DNA of 64,000 nucleotides from Rhodobacteraceae bacterium F11138 (GTDB lineage Bacteria; Pseudomonadota; Alphaproteobacteria; Rhodobacterales; Rhodobacteraceae). The translations under genes were made by a program, and so were the position numbers. The stretch's first letter is position 1. Every line of letters begins with the position of its first letter. A model generated the notes under the pieces. It was not told where the DNA came from and did not search any database. It saw nothing but the letters and a program-made list of their open reading frames with translations. Below are positions 15,887 to 25,809 of this stretch, piece after piece. The stretch lies in assembly GCA_016521575.1 (NCBI GenBank), contig JAEKDP010000004.1, positions 186,001-250,000 of the forward strand, in the 5' to 3' direction.

Positions 15887-16715
15887 CAGACCATCCCTCG
15901 GGCAACAATTCAGCAATGGTGGGCAAGCGTTGCCCACGCATCCCCGGACGGGGCCGCGCCTTTAGCAAAGCTTCGGTATACGAGTGGGCCTGCTCATGAA
16001 TTTGGCCAACAGACACATGCTGGATCAACTCTCCATGATACATGACCGCGACGTCTGAACAGATCTCCGCCACAACACCCAAGTCATGGGTGATCAGGAT
16101 CAACCCCATGCCGCGGGATTCAACCACATCATTCATCACCCGCAAAACAGCAGCCTGAGTTGTAACATCCAGCGCCGTTGTCGGTTCGTCCGCGATCAGC
16201 AGCTCGGGATTGCCAATCAGTGCCGCCGCAATCATCACACGTTGACGCATGCCGCCGCTGTATTCGTGTGGATAGTGCCCCAGACGCGATTTCGCATCAG
16301 TGATCTCGACTTCATCCAACCGATCCACGGCCGCTTTGATCGCATCAGATTTCGACGCGCCGGGGTGGGCAGAGGTGTATGCCCGTGTCAGGTGGGTTCC
16401 GATCGTGTGAACCGGTGAAAATGCGCTCATCGGATCCTGGTGGACAAAGCCGATCCTGTTGCCACGAACGGCGGCCATCGCCACGTCATCATCCCAAGGA
16501 AGCGCGGTACCATCGAACAACACCTCACCCGAGCATCTGGCAAAATCAGGCAGCAGGCCCAAAGTTGCAAGCCCAAGCGTCGATTTGCCAGATCCGCTTT
16601 CGCCAACGATCCCCATACGGGCGCCCCGGTGCAATGAAAGCGAAACACCCTTGATCGCTGTAACGGCACCGAAGCCAACCCTTAGGTTCTTGATATCCAG
16701 CAAGCCCGACATCAC
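15879..16715 (-). CDS. oligopeptide ABC transporter ATP-binding protein (DppD-like)
   Basis: This 278-residue ATPase has Walker A GIVGESGSGKSTLGLA, the signature YSGGMRQRVMIAAAL, Walker B LLIADEPTTALDVT and the H-loop LITHDLGVVAE. It would power peptide or amide uptake with the DppF-like partner. It overlaps the permease gene upstream by 4 bases. At 278 aa it lacks much of the C-terminal oligopeptide extension of longer homologues. Confidence 0.9.
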   Translation of the reverse strand: MMSGLLDIKNLRVGFGAVTAIKGVSLSLHRGARMGIVGESGSGKSTLGLATLGLLPDFARCSGEVLFDGTALPWDDDVAMAAVRGNRIGFVHQDPMSAFSPVHTIGTHLTRAYTSAHPGASKSDAIKAAVDRLDEVEITDAKSRLGHYPHEYSGGMRQRVMIAAALIGNPELLIADEPTTALDVTTQAAVLRVMNDVVESRGMGLILITHDLGVVAEICSDVAVMYHGELIQHVSVGQIHEQAHSYTEALLKARPRPGMRGQRLPTIAELLPEGWSDV

Positions 16716-17728
16716 GCATCCCCTTTGGCCAGTCGCGGATCGATCAAGGCGGCGACAATATCCACAACCAGATTGGTAACGATGTAAATCACCGCCGACA
16801 GCAGGATGAACACCTGCACAACCGCATAGTCTTGTTGCAACACACCTTGTGTCACCAACATGCCTGCACCCGGCCAGTTGTAGACGCGTTCAACCAGAAC
16901 CGATCCTGCAAGCACCTGTCCGAAAATCAGCCCCGAGGCCGTCAGCATCGGAATAATCGCATTCGGCAACAACGTTGCGACCATGACCCGCAGTCGGCTT
17001 TGACCATGCGCACGCGCAACAAGTGCAAAAGGGGCGTCAGAGATGTCCTGAAGGTTTGCGCGCAGCAAGCGGTATAAAAACCCGAAGGGCAAAAGCCCAA
17101 GCGCAAGAGCAGGCAGAAACAGATGATGCAATGCCGTTGCAAAGGTCCGCAGATCACCACGCAACAGCGCATCAATCGTATACATGCCCGTCGGTCCGTC
17201 AGGAGGTGTGACTGTTGCCGGCAAGCGCCCGGCCGGGCCGGGGAACAGGCCTGTCATCTCGAAGCCGACGATCAGCAACACCAAGCCGAACCAGAACTGC
17301 GGCACACCAAGCGCGAGCACTCCCAGGATCTTGGGAACACCGTCACTGATCGGCCCCTTTCGGTGCGCACCCCAAAGGGCCAACCCCAACGCGCTGACAA
17401 AAGCCATGCCGAACGCATACAGACCCAGCTCAAGCGTCGCCGGAGAGCGCTGTCCAAGCAGGCTGCGCACCGGCTCACCCAGTGAATAGCTGCGGCCCCA
17501 ATCCCCCGTGAAAAAGTCCTGAAGATACACAAAGAACTGCGCTATGACGGACTGGTCCAGCCCCATTTCACTGCGCAAGGCGGCAACCGCTTCGTCTGTA
17601 GCGAACGCGCCCAGTGTCAGACGCGCTGCATCGTCGGGCGCAAGCCGAAGGGCGACAAACGCCACCAAAGCCGCCCCCAACAGGGCGATAAACGATGAAA
17701 CGAGGCGCGATAGTATCAGGCCGGTCAT
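16712..17728 (-). CDS. ABC transporter permease (DppB-like)
   Basis: This 338-residue inner-membrane protein has about six hydrophobic segments, beginning LILSRLVSSFIALLGAALVA. It carries the OppB/DppB coupling loop near LVARAHGQSRLRVMVATLLP. It shares ATGA overlaps with both neighbouring genes. With the DppC-like partner it forms the channel of a peptide-type importer. Confidence 0.9.
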   Translation of the reverse strand: MTGLILSRLVSSFIALLGAALVAFVALRLAPDDAARLTLGAFATDEAVAALRSEMGLDQSVIAQFFVYLQDFFTGDWGRSYSLGEPVRSLLGQRSPATLELGLYAFGMAFVSALGLALWGAHRKGPISDGVPKILGVLALGVPQFWFGLVLLIVGFEMTGLFPGPAGRLPATVTPPDGPTGMYTIDALLRGDLRTFATALHHLFLPALALGLLPFGFLYRLLRANLQDISDAPFALVARAHGQSRLRVMVATLLPNAIIPMLTASGLIFGQVLAGSVLVERVYNWPGAGMLVTQGVLQQDYAVVQVFILLSAVIYIVTNLVVDIVAALIDPRLAKGDA

Positions 17729-18581
17729 GAATTTGCGCCTCCCAGAACTTTGCTAAGGCGATCTGCCAAGAGATTGGTGCCAACCACCGCAACAAGAATG
17801 CCAAGACCCGGAAAAATCGTCAGCCACCACTGACCCGTCAGGGCATATTGCATCCCTTCAGTGATCATCACACCCCATTCAGGTGTTGGAACTTCGGCGC
17901 CAAGTCCGACAAAACCAAGACCAGCCAGCGTGATAATCGCATAGCCGAATACAGACGCACACTGCACCAGCATCGTGGTTGCCGCATGTGGCGCGATGTG
18001 CCAGCGCAGGGTGAACCAAGGGGTGCCGCCCATCGCTTCCGAGGCTTCGATAAACGGAAACGACCGGATGCGCAGAACTTCGGATCGCATCAGGCGGGCA
18101 AAGAACGGGATGGTTGAAATCACAACACCCAGCACAGCGGCCCAAAGCCCGCCCCCAAGACCAATGGCCACTGCCATAGCAAGCAAAATGGGTGGGAAGG
18201 CTGCGATGCTGTCCATCACGCGCATCAATATCGTATCCACGATCCCCCCAAACGTGCCGAGATCAGCCCGATCAGCGCACCGGGGATCAAACCTGCGACC
18301 ATAACGATCGCTCCGACAACAAGCGATAGCCGCCCACCGGCCAGGAACCGCGCCAACACATCCCGGCCTGTGGCATCGGTTCCCATTGGATGGGCCAAAG
18401 ATGGCGCTGCAAGAAATGCGGAAAAATCCATCGCTAGCGGATCAATCCGCCAAAGCAAGGGACCCAGAAAGACGGCCAGCGCCAGCACGCCCAAAATCGC
18501 GAAAGGCAAGAATAGATGGCGCAAGTGGCAATCCTCTGGTTTGGGGGTTGGAAAGGTGTCGGCGCGCAGAATATGGCGCAA
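17725..18581 (-). pseudogene. ABC transporter permease (DppC-like), frameshifted
   Basis: Two overlapping frames together make one DppC-like permease of about 285 residues. The first (18581 down to 18225) ends GLISARLGGSWIRY-stop. The second resumes at VDTILMRVMDSIAAFPPILL and runs through the coupling loop EASEAMGGTPWFTLRWHIAP to the normal end. The break falls at a run of six G on the minus strand (18244-18249); one extra G would restore GGIVDTILM. It is either a true frameshift or a homopolymer sequencing error. The start is 12 bases after the binding-protein stop. Confidence 0.85.
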
Positions 18582-18593
18582 CGAAACGCGGGA

Positions 18594-20132
18594 TCAACGA
18601 CCCCAGTTTTGCAGATCAAACGGGCCGTCCTGGGCGAAATCCCATTTGGTCACGTCCTTGTCCAACACTGCTGTGAATACATCTGCATAAACAGGAATTC
18701 GTGGCGCGTCTTCAATCCACATGGCCGCAATCGCGTTCCACTTATCCTGACGATCCGCCATGTTTGGCATCGCAACCGCTTCTGCGAACAACGCTTCGGC
18801 CTCCGCGTTGCAATAGTTCGACTGGTTATATGGCGACTGACAGAACATATCATAACTCAGCAGCCAGGCCGGATCCGCGATCGACGGGCCGTCAAAACGC
18901 ACAATTGCTGTGGTTTTTTCAGGTGTCGTCGTCGCTTCGACATAGGCCGACGCGCTAAGTTTGCTGATTGTGGCCTCTACACCCAGAGCTTTCCAGGCAC
19001 CTTGCAGGATCGTTGCAATCTGTTCCTGTTCGGCGTTGCCTTCCATGATCGTCAACTCAAGCGCAACAGAGCCGGTCACACCGGACTGCGCCAGAAGCTG
19101 TTGGGCTCTGCCCATGTCGAACGCACGCGCCGCGCCGTTTGCTTCGGCATAGGCCGAAAATTCCGGCGGGAACGGGCCAAAGAAGCTGTCCGCGTAACCA
19201 AAGGCGACAGATTGCTGGATGGCCTCATAAGGCACAGCATAGCTCAGCGCCTGACGGAATGTCGCGTTATCGAACGGCGCAACATTGTTTGGCAAACCAA
19301 CGATCATAAACCGCGGGCTTGGAACCTCTACCACGTTCAATTCGCTGCTCAGCTGGCTGACCATCTGCTTGGGCAGACCCAGCGTGACATCCGCCGCACC
19401 ATTACGGGCTTGCAACAGAAGTGCTGAAGGGTCGGAAATGAAGTTCACGATCACTTCGTCTTCCAGCGGTGCATCACCCCAATAGTTCGGGTTGGCCTGA
19501 TACACAGCTTTCACACCCGGCTGGTATTCCGCCAACACATATGGGCCGGACGGGGCCGCGTGGTTCGCCATCCACTCATTGCCGCCATTCGCATCGGCCA
19601 CCGCAACATCTACAATGCCCAGATTGGGCTGTGTCAGCGTGTGGGTCAACAATGGCTGGGGTGCCGCCAGCGTGATGGTTACAACGTTGCCATCCGCTTT
19701 GATGGATTGCGTGTTCCCGAAGCTGCCTGCCTCCATGTAATAGGTACCACACGCGCCCGACGACAATGCGCGTTTCAGAGACGCGGCAACAGCGGCACCG
19801 TCCAGGGTGTTGCCGCTGGCAAATTCGGCACCTTCACGGATGTTGAACGTATAGGATAGCCCGTCTTCGCTGACCGACCAGCTTTCTGCCAATGCCGGAA
19901 CGATTTGGCTGTCATCTTCTGCCGTTACCGTGACCCCTTCCGGTCCTTCATAGGATTTGCGCGCATAGGTCACAAGCGGCGAATAGAGGGGCGCAACGTA
20001 CCCGTTGCCGACGATATCGCAGGCAAATGCCGGGTCCATTGTGCTCGGTGGCTGGCTGACATTTACCACGAACGGGTCCGCTACAACAGCAGTCGCCACC
20101 ATGCTCATTGCCGCACTTAGTGCAAATTTCAT
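18594..20132 (-). CDS. peptide-type ABC transporter substrate-binding protein
   Basis: This 512-residue protein belongs to solute-binding family 5 (DppA/OppA). A Sec signal peptide (MKFALSAAMSMVATAVVA) is followed by the mature start DPFVVN, STMDPAFACDI, ALAESWSVSEDGLSYTFNIR and the EGAEFASGNTLDGAAVAASL block that is diagnostic of the family. It would capture the substrate in the periplasm. It lies between the hydantoinase and permease genes in the same orientation, suggesting that the ligand is the amide or hydantoin-type compound handled by those enzymes. Confidence 0.92.
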   Translation of the reverse strand: MKFALSAAMSMVATAVVADPFVVNVSQPPSTMDPAFACDIVGNGYVAPLYSPLVTYARKSYEGPEGVTVTAEDDSQIVPALAESWSVSEDGLSYTFNIREGAEFASGNTLDGAAVAASLKRALSSGACGTYYMEAGSFGNTQSIKADGNVVTITLAAPQPLLTHTLTQPNLGIVDVAVADANGGNEWMANHAAPSGPYVLAEYQPGVKAVYQANPNYWGDAPLEDEVIVNFISDPSALLLQARNGAADVTLGLPKQMVSQLSSELNVVEVPSPRFMIVGLPNNVAPFDNATFRQALSYAVPYEAIQQSVAFGYADSFFGPFPPEFSAYAEANGAARAFDMGRAQQLLAQSGVTGSVALELTIMEGNAEQEQIATILQGAWKALGVEATISKLSASAYVEATTTPEKTTAIVRFDGPSIADPAWLLSYDMFCQSPYNQSNYCNAEAEALFAEAVAMPNMADRQDKWNAIAAMWIEDAPRIPVYADVFTAVLDKDVTKWDFAQDGPFDLQNWGR

Positions 20133-20169
20133 ATTTTTCCTCCCGGGGGTTTATATGCCGAATGCGGTA

Positions 20170-21915
20170 TCAGGCCTCCTTCCGCATTTCGGCACGTTTT
20201 TGGTCTGTCGCTTCTGGGTCGGCAGCATGACCATTCTCATCGGCGATAACGCCGTATTTCTTTGCCGCCATCTCGGCGGTAATGTATTTGTTGTGAATAT
20301 CGGAAAGGACTTCTTCGACGGGGCGGTCGACCGGCTCCCCCCAGCCGCCACCGCCACCACGCAAGAATTCAATCGCGGCGCCCGCTTTCAGGCGATGGTT
20401 ATAAACAACTTCGGTAACAGCCGTGCTGCCATCCTCGTCTGAAAGTGTCAGTGCATTGGGGGGGCCGTCGTCGGCACCACAGAAACCGCGCGTGGGATGG
20501 CGCACACCCGCCAGCATGGCGTTGGTGATATTGTCGGAAAGGAACCGAATGCGTGTGGCCACACCCGGTGCCCCGCGCCAACGGCCAGCCCCCGCGCTAT
20601 CGCAGACATATTCATGCTGCTCAATGCGCATCGGATACTGCATTTCGTTCATTTCGATGCTGGGCAGAATAACCCCGGTCATCAAGGGTGGGTATAGCCC
20701 CCAACCATCGGTGCCATAGGCCGCGCCAGCGCCACCCGTATACCCATGAAAGTTAAGAGAAATCCATGGCCTGCCGTCTTCATACTTGCCCGACGTGTAC
20801 GCCAGCGGCAGTTTGTGACAGTTCACACCAACCCGTTTGGGCGCACATTGAGACAATGCCAGCAAAGCGACTTCGGCGATTTCCGCGCCGCAAATGCAGG
20901 TACAGTTGCCCACAGGTTTGGGATTGTGCGGATTGACCACCGTACCTTCCGGCGCGATCACGCTGACGGGGTTGATATAGCCCTCATTGACCGGAACATC
21001 TTCGTCGATACAGGACGCAATGGCGACAAACACGAAGCTTTCCGTGTTCGCCAGGGTCGAGTTCACGAACCCGTCCACTTGCGGTGCCGACCCTGTGAAA
21101 TCAAACGCCACATCTGATCCGCGCACCTTGGCGGTGCAGGCAACCTTGATGTCATGCGCACCCTGATAATCGTGATCGATGAAGGTTTCGGCGTAGTAAT
21201 CGCCATCAGGCCAGCTTTCGATTTCCGCACGCACACGTTTTTCAGCGTATGAGATGTTGTCTTCGATCGCATCACGCGTTTCGGTCAGGCCAAAACGATC
21301 AACCATCCGGTCGATATTTTTCTTGGCGGTCAGACAGGCGCCGTGCATGGCGTCCAGATCTCCGACCAGCCAATCCTGAACGCGGTTGTTGGCAAGGACC
21401 AGATCAAACACATCCTGACGGCGCTCACCTTTTTCATACAACTTGACCGGCGGAACAATCACGCCGTCCTGCCAAATATCACGGCTGGCGGGGTTATACC
21501 CACCCGCAACGGGGCCGCCGCTGTCGGCGAAATGCGCCCGCACAACCGGGAAGAACACAGGCTTTCGGTCCGCGAATACGGGCAAAATCACCACATGGTC
21601 GGGAATATGCGTGCCGCCATGAAACGGGTCCGATGCCAGGATCACATCGCCGGGGTGCAGATCGTTGCGAAACACTTCCAATGCGGCCTGAACCGCTGAA
21701 CAAATGGCGTAAAGATGCAATGTGCAACCCGGAGCCTGCGCAATAAGCCGCGCTTTGCCATCCTGAAAGTCAAATATACCAGTGGTGAAATCATGCGCTT
21801 CGTTGAAAATCGGGCTGCGCGCAGTGCGTGTCACGGTGGCCGACATTTCTTCGGCGGCGGTATCAAACGCACCACCGACGATGCGCGCGCGGATCATATC
21901 AGAACTGTCCATCAC
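20170..21915 (-). CDS. hyuB: hydantoinase/oxoprolinase B subunit
   Basis: This 581-residue protein matches HyuB: TARSPIFNEAHDFTTGIFD, the QAPGCTLHLYAICSAVQAAL region, HPGDVILASDPFHGGTHIPD with the HxxD metal-site character, and the C-terminal GGGGWGEPVDRP. HyuA and HyuB together hydrolyse cyclic amides such as N-methylhydantoin or lactams with ATP. The start overlaps the shorter HyuB-like gene by 4 bases. The length is normal for the family (about 550-600). Confidence 0.9.
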   Translation of the reverse strand: MMDSSDMIRARIVGGAFDTAAEEMSATVTRTARSPIFNEAHDFTTGIFDFQDGKARLIAQAPGCTLHLYAICSAVQAALEVFRNDLHPGDVILASDPFHGGTHIPDHVVILPVFADRKPVFFPVVRAHFADSGGPVAGGYNPASRDIWQDGVIVPPVKLYEKGERRQDVFDLVLANNRVQDWLVGDLDAMHGACLTAKKNIDRMVDRFGLTETRDAIEDNISYAEKRVRAEIESWPDGDYYAETFIDHDYQGAHDIKVACTAKVRGSDVAFDFTGSAPQVDGFVNSTLANTESFVFVAIASCIDEDVPVNEGYINPVSVIAPEGTVVNPHNPKPVGNCTCICGAEIAEVALLALSQCAPKRVGVNCHKLPLAYTSGKYEDGRPWISLNFHGYTGGAGAAYGTDGWGLYPPLMTGVILPSIEMNEMQYPMRIEQHEYVCDSAGAGRWRGAPGVATRIRFLSDNITNAMLAGVRHPTRGFCGADDGPPNALTLSDEDGSTAVTEVVYNHRLKAGAAIEFLRGGGGGWGEPVDRPVEEVLSDIHNKYITAEMAAKKYGVIADENGHAADPEATDQKRAEMRKEA

Positions 21916-23297
21916 GCATCTCCCCTGGGGTAAGTGAATGTGATTTTTGCACCGGCAGGCAATGTCAGAACGTTGGATCGTTCGCGCACTGTTGCGCCGG
22001 AAATCTCAGGGGCAAGCCCGCCGGGAACCACGATGGCTTCCTGGTTCTTGGCTGTAACCGTAAGTTCGGCGGTCACTCCATCGTTTCCGATTTGGCGATG
22101 CCACAGATTCACACGGCCTGCGGCTTCGGTTTCTTCCGCGCTGATGATACGGCGGCGGCCCGATGCCGCGTCGGGACCCGCGCAGCCTTCGAATGTCGAA
22201 AAGCCGGGCGAAAGCGCAATGGGTTGCGTGACTGGGCCGGACCCGATTTCGTCAAACAGAATGACCATCGGCGGAGCAGGATTGATCGCAGCAATCGTGC
22301 CGGTTGCCTGCGCCAATGCCGCTGACAAAGCAGGTGCCACCACCCGCCACCCACAAGACAAGGCCGCCGGAAATGTTGCATTGACCGTGCTGCCTTCGGG
22401 GGCGGTGACTTTGACCGCATCCAGGATCCCCTGCGACATGCCCGCATCTTCGATCACGCCCGACAGAAGCTGCACCAGAACCACTGCCCGCGTTGCCGCG
22501 AGCGTCAGATTGTTTGAATCTTCCTCGGACACCGGCATTTGGGACAGGTCGACGTGAACCTGTTCTCCGCCCGTGACGGAAACGGTTGCCCCATCGACCG
22601 AAGCAGCGCCGGATGCCAAATCCGCCAATGCCGTTTTTGCCCGCGCCGCACCATATTCGATGCGCTGCGTTGCTGCGGCGCTGATCAGATCCAGACCCTT
22701 GTTTTCAATCAGGCCAATGATCTGTTCACCAATCCGCGTGGCCGTGACCATCGCTGTGGTCAGATCGCTGTCCAACAATGCCGTCGCACGGGTGTTGCGC
22801 GTGATATAGTTGCGTACATCCTTTTGCGGGGCACCGGCCTTGACCAGTTTCACCGGCGTCAGACGCAGGGATTCCTGCCAGATTTCATGCGCATCGGGCT
22901 GAAACGGACCGGGCACGTTGCCCGCCAGATCGGCCACCGCAAAGCGCACGGCGGACAGGAACTTCAGATCGCCATCCCAGAACACCGGAACAATGATCGT
23001 CAGAACCCCCGACCAGGTCCCCCCACAATAGGGATCACCCGTCAGAATGACGTCGCCTTCGGTCAGGTCAAACGCAAAGGCGTCCAGCGTGTATTCCGCC
23101 GTAGCCTGAATGGCGGCCAGATGCGAAGGTTCGCCCTGATCTTGCGCAATCAGTTGACCTTCGCCATCCAGCATGGCGCAGGCATACTGGCCCTCTTCGA
23201 TCACCAGCGGCGATCGGGACATCGCGGCAAAGCCAGCAGCACCTTCATGCGCCAATGCGGCAAAGCGGTTGCCCAGAATTTGCGCTGCCAGGGTCAT
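21912..23297 (-). CDS. short HyuB-like second subunit
   Basis: This 461-residue protein is a divergent relative of HyuB: SRSPLVIEEGQYACAMLDGE, EGDVILTGDPYCGGTWSGVL and a YGAARAK segment are shared, but it is about 100 residues shorter and its C-terminus ends without the GGGGWG loop. Two unequal B-type genes behind one A gene suggest a hetero-oligomer, or a structural paralogue that has lost active-site elements. It overlaps hyuA and hyuB by 4 bases each, so it is firmly part of the operon. Confidence 0.85.
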   Translation of the reverse strand: MTLAAQILGNRFAALAHEGAAGFAAMSRSPLVIEEGQYACAMLDGEGQLIAQDQGEPSHLAAIQATAEYTLDAFAFDLTEGDVILTGDPYCGGTWSGVLTIIVPVFWDGDLKFLSAVRFAVADLAGNVPGPFQPDAHEIWQESLRLTPVKLVKAGAPQKDVRNYITRNTRATALLDSDLTTAMVTATRIGEQIIGLIENKGLDLISAAATQRIEYGAARAKTALADLASGAASVDGATVSVTGGEQVHVDLSQMPVSEEDSNNLTLAATRAVVLVQLLSGVIEDAGMSQGILDAVKVTAPEGSTVNATFPAALSCGWRVVAPALSAALAQATGTIAAINPAPPMVILFDEIGSGPVTQPIALSPGFSTFEGCAGPDAASGRRRIISAEETEAAGRVNLWHRQIGNDGVTAELTVTAKNQEAIVVPGGLAPEISGATVRERSNVLTLPAGAKITFTYPRGDA

Positions 23298-25351
23298 CCT
23301 TGGCCACCATTCTCGATGATGCAGTTGCCATAGGCGTCAATCAGCGCCTCCTGGCCGGGACACACGACAATGGTCGTGCCCCAGCTTTCGATAGCGGCTG
23401 GCCCGGACAGGAAATGACCCGCCTGCAGTTTCGCACCGTCATAAACGGTCGCTTCATGTGGGCCGTCCGCGAATGTGATCGGACGGGTGCCCTTGACCGC
23501 GCCGCTGGCATCTTCGTCGCCAAAGTCTGCACCATTGACGCGGGGTGGTTCACGCAGACCCAGAACATCAACGCGGATGGTCAACAGTTCAACCGGATGT
23601 GCCGTGTCTTTGTGCGCAAAGAGTTGTTCGTGTTGATCGTGGAACGCACGCAACGTCGCATCAATATTCAGCGAGGTCACACGTCGTGTCCGCGTTTTCA
23701 ACGGCACGGTCACTTCGTGAACTTCGCCCTCGTAGCGCAGATCAAGACTGCGACGCAGCTCAAAATTCTGGGTGACGTTTTGCGATGCCAAACGTGCCCG
23801 TGCCGCCTTTTCCATTTCGTCGAAACGGGCGTTCAGATCGGCAAGATCAATCCCCTTCATCGAAGTAAAATAGGTCCGGGCATCCGAAACCTTAAGATGG
23901 GCGACCGTATCACCAAGCGCACAGAACACGGGCCCGGTGGCCGGAACGATCACGCTGGACATGCCCAGCAATTCCGCCTGACGCCCTGCATGCAACGCAC
24001 CCGCTCCGCCAGCTGCCACAAGGGCAAAATCACGCGGATCAAGGCCACGGCGCGTTGTCACCAGATGCGAGGCGTTTGCCATGTTGTTGTTTACGATCTC
24101 GCTGATCGCTTGCGCGGCTTCATCCACGCTTAGACCAAGAGGGTCGGCCACATGCACCCGCACCGCTTCGCGGGATGCTTCCAGATCAAGGGTCATTTCA
24201 CCACCCAAGAAGAAATCAGGGTTCAACAAACCAAGGATCAGGTTCACATCCGTTGTCGTCGGGCGGGTGCCGCCACGGCCATAACAGGCAGGACCGGGAT
24301 AGGATCCGGCGCTTTCAGGGCCAACGCGCAATGCACCACCATCGTCAATCCATGCGATCGAACCGCCACCGGCACCAACCGTGTGGATGTCCAACATCGG
24401 CAGGGCAATGCGATACCGCGCCAGCCAGCTTTCGGTTGTCATCGCAGGGGTCAGATTCTGGATCACGGAAATATCGTAAGACGTACCGCCCATATCGACG
24501 ATCATCAGATCGTTGTATCCTGCCATCTCGCCAACCCAGCCGGTTGCCGTCACACCGCCCGCAGGACCGGACAGCAACGTGCCAACCGCCTGCTTGCCGG
24601 TTTCCTCAGCCGTCAACATGCCGCCGTTGGATTGCATGATGAACAATTCACCCACAAAGTCCTTGGCGCGCAGTTTCTTTTCCAGATGGCTGACATAGCT
24701 TTGGATCAGCGGGCCGACATAGGCGTTCACTACGGTGGTCGAGACACGCTCGTATTCGCGAATTTCGGGCAGCACATCGCATGACAGGGTCACATAGATC
24801 TCTGGCGCCATCTCGTTGATGATTTCCGCTGTGCGGCGTTCGTGTTCTGGTGCGATAAAGCTGAACAGGTAGCACACCGCGATCGCCTGAACGCCCTCTT
24901 CCTTGAGGAAGGCGACAGCCTTGCGAACCGCATCTTCGTCCAGCGGGATCAGAACCTCGGCGTCCTTGCTGACGCGCTCGGGGATACCAACACGCATGCG
25001 ACGCGGGCAGATTGCTTCGGGCGCTTTTAGGCGCGGGTTGAACTAGGAACGGCGGAATTCCAGTTCGTCGCGGAAACCGTCTGTGGTCAGCAGGCCGACC
25101 TTGGCACCGCGATATTCCAGAAGGGCGTTGGTTGCGACGGTCGTGCCATGCACGACAATGCCGCAATCCGACAGCAGGCTTTCGGCGGTTTCGCCAACTT
25201 GTTCAGCGATTTTGCCGATCCCATTCAGAACGCCGTCTGACTGGTCCTTCGTCGAAGGGGTCTTGGTCGTATGCAACGCCCCTGCCCCGTCTGTCAGCAC
25301 GATATCGGTGAACGTTCCGCCCACGTCGATGCCAAGGCTCCACTTGTTCAT
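23294..25351 (-). pseudogene. hyuA: hydantoinase/oxoprolinase A subunit with internal stop
   Basis: The frame encodes about 685 residues of HyuA: the ATP-binding motif LGIDVGGTFTDIVLTD, GIVVHGTTVATNALLEYRG, then a TAG stop at 25043-25045 after ELEFRRS, and the intact remainder with LLSGPAGGVTATGWV, DMGGTSYDISV and GRGGTRPTTTDVNLILG. Everything beyond the stop is in the same frame and well conserved, so this is a single nonsense change. Re-initiation further on would give a protein without the ATP-site front and therefore without activity. It begins inside the OsmC gene's stop (ATGA). Confidence 0.88.
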
Positions 25352-25698
25352 AGTTCAATAACCTCAAAATCACAGGACATTGCATTTGTGACTGTGCAGA
25401 TTCGCTTGCCGTCCCTGGCGATGCGCGCCGCTTTGTCAGAATCTAGATCGGGAAGAGACCAGGCGATGCGAACGTGACCAACACGGTTCGGGGATCCTTC
25501 GCCTTTTGTGCCGGTGACTTCTGCGATTACCTTTGTTCTTGGTTCGCCGCGTGCCTCTTGCACCATCTGGCAAGATTTACTGAAGCAACCCGCCACCGCT
25601 GCAACCAGAAGATCAACTGGTGTGCCATCCGGCATTGCCCCGTCGAATTTCAAATCGCCATCTGCCGAAAGCTCGGCCCGGACGTGCCATTGCATCAT
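25348..25698 (-). CDS. OsmC-family protein
   Basis: This 116-residue protein has the OsmC fold pattern with the central PVDLLVAAVAGCFSKSCQMV block containing a redox-type Cys, and a second Cys near the C-terminus (ICTVTNAMSCDFEV). OsmC-like proteins reduce organic peroxides. The Cys spacing is close to the family, but the tail is short. The start has GGGAG upstream. As first gene of the hydantoinase-transport operon it may protect against reactive by-products. Confidence 0.8.
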   Translation of the reverse strand: MMQWHVRAELSADGDLKFDGAMPDGTPVDLLVAAVAGCFSKSCQMVQEARGEPRTKVIAEVTGTKGEGSPNRVGHVRIAWSLPDLDSDKAARIARDGKRICTVTNAMSCDFEVIEL

Positions 25699-25809
25699 GC
25701 CTGTTCTCCCTTTGGATCGACTATCCCGGCATAGACGGGCTGGCTCAATCGGTCAGAGGGATGGGATAATGATAAAAAAGTATAGGTTGTTGCGGCTCAA
25801 GACGTGCTG

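Noticed and set aside
18516-19427. 303-codon plus-strand frame across the peptide-binding protein
   Set aside because: It is a shadow of the binding-protein gene, which has signal peptide and family motifs on the other strand.
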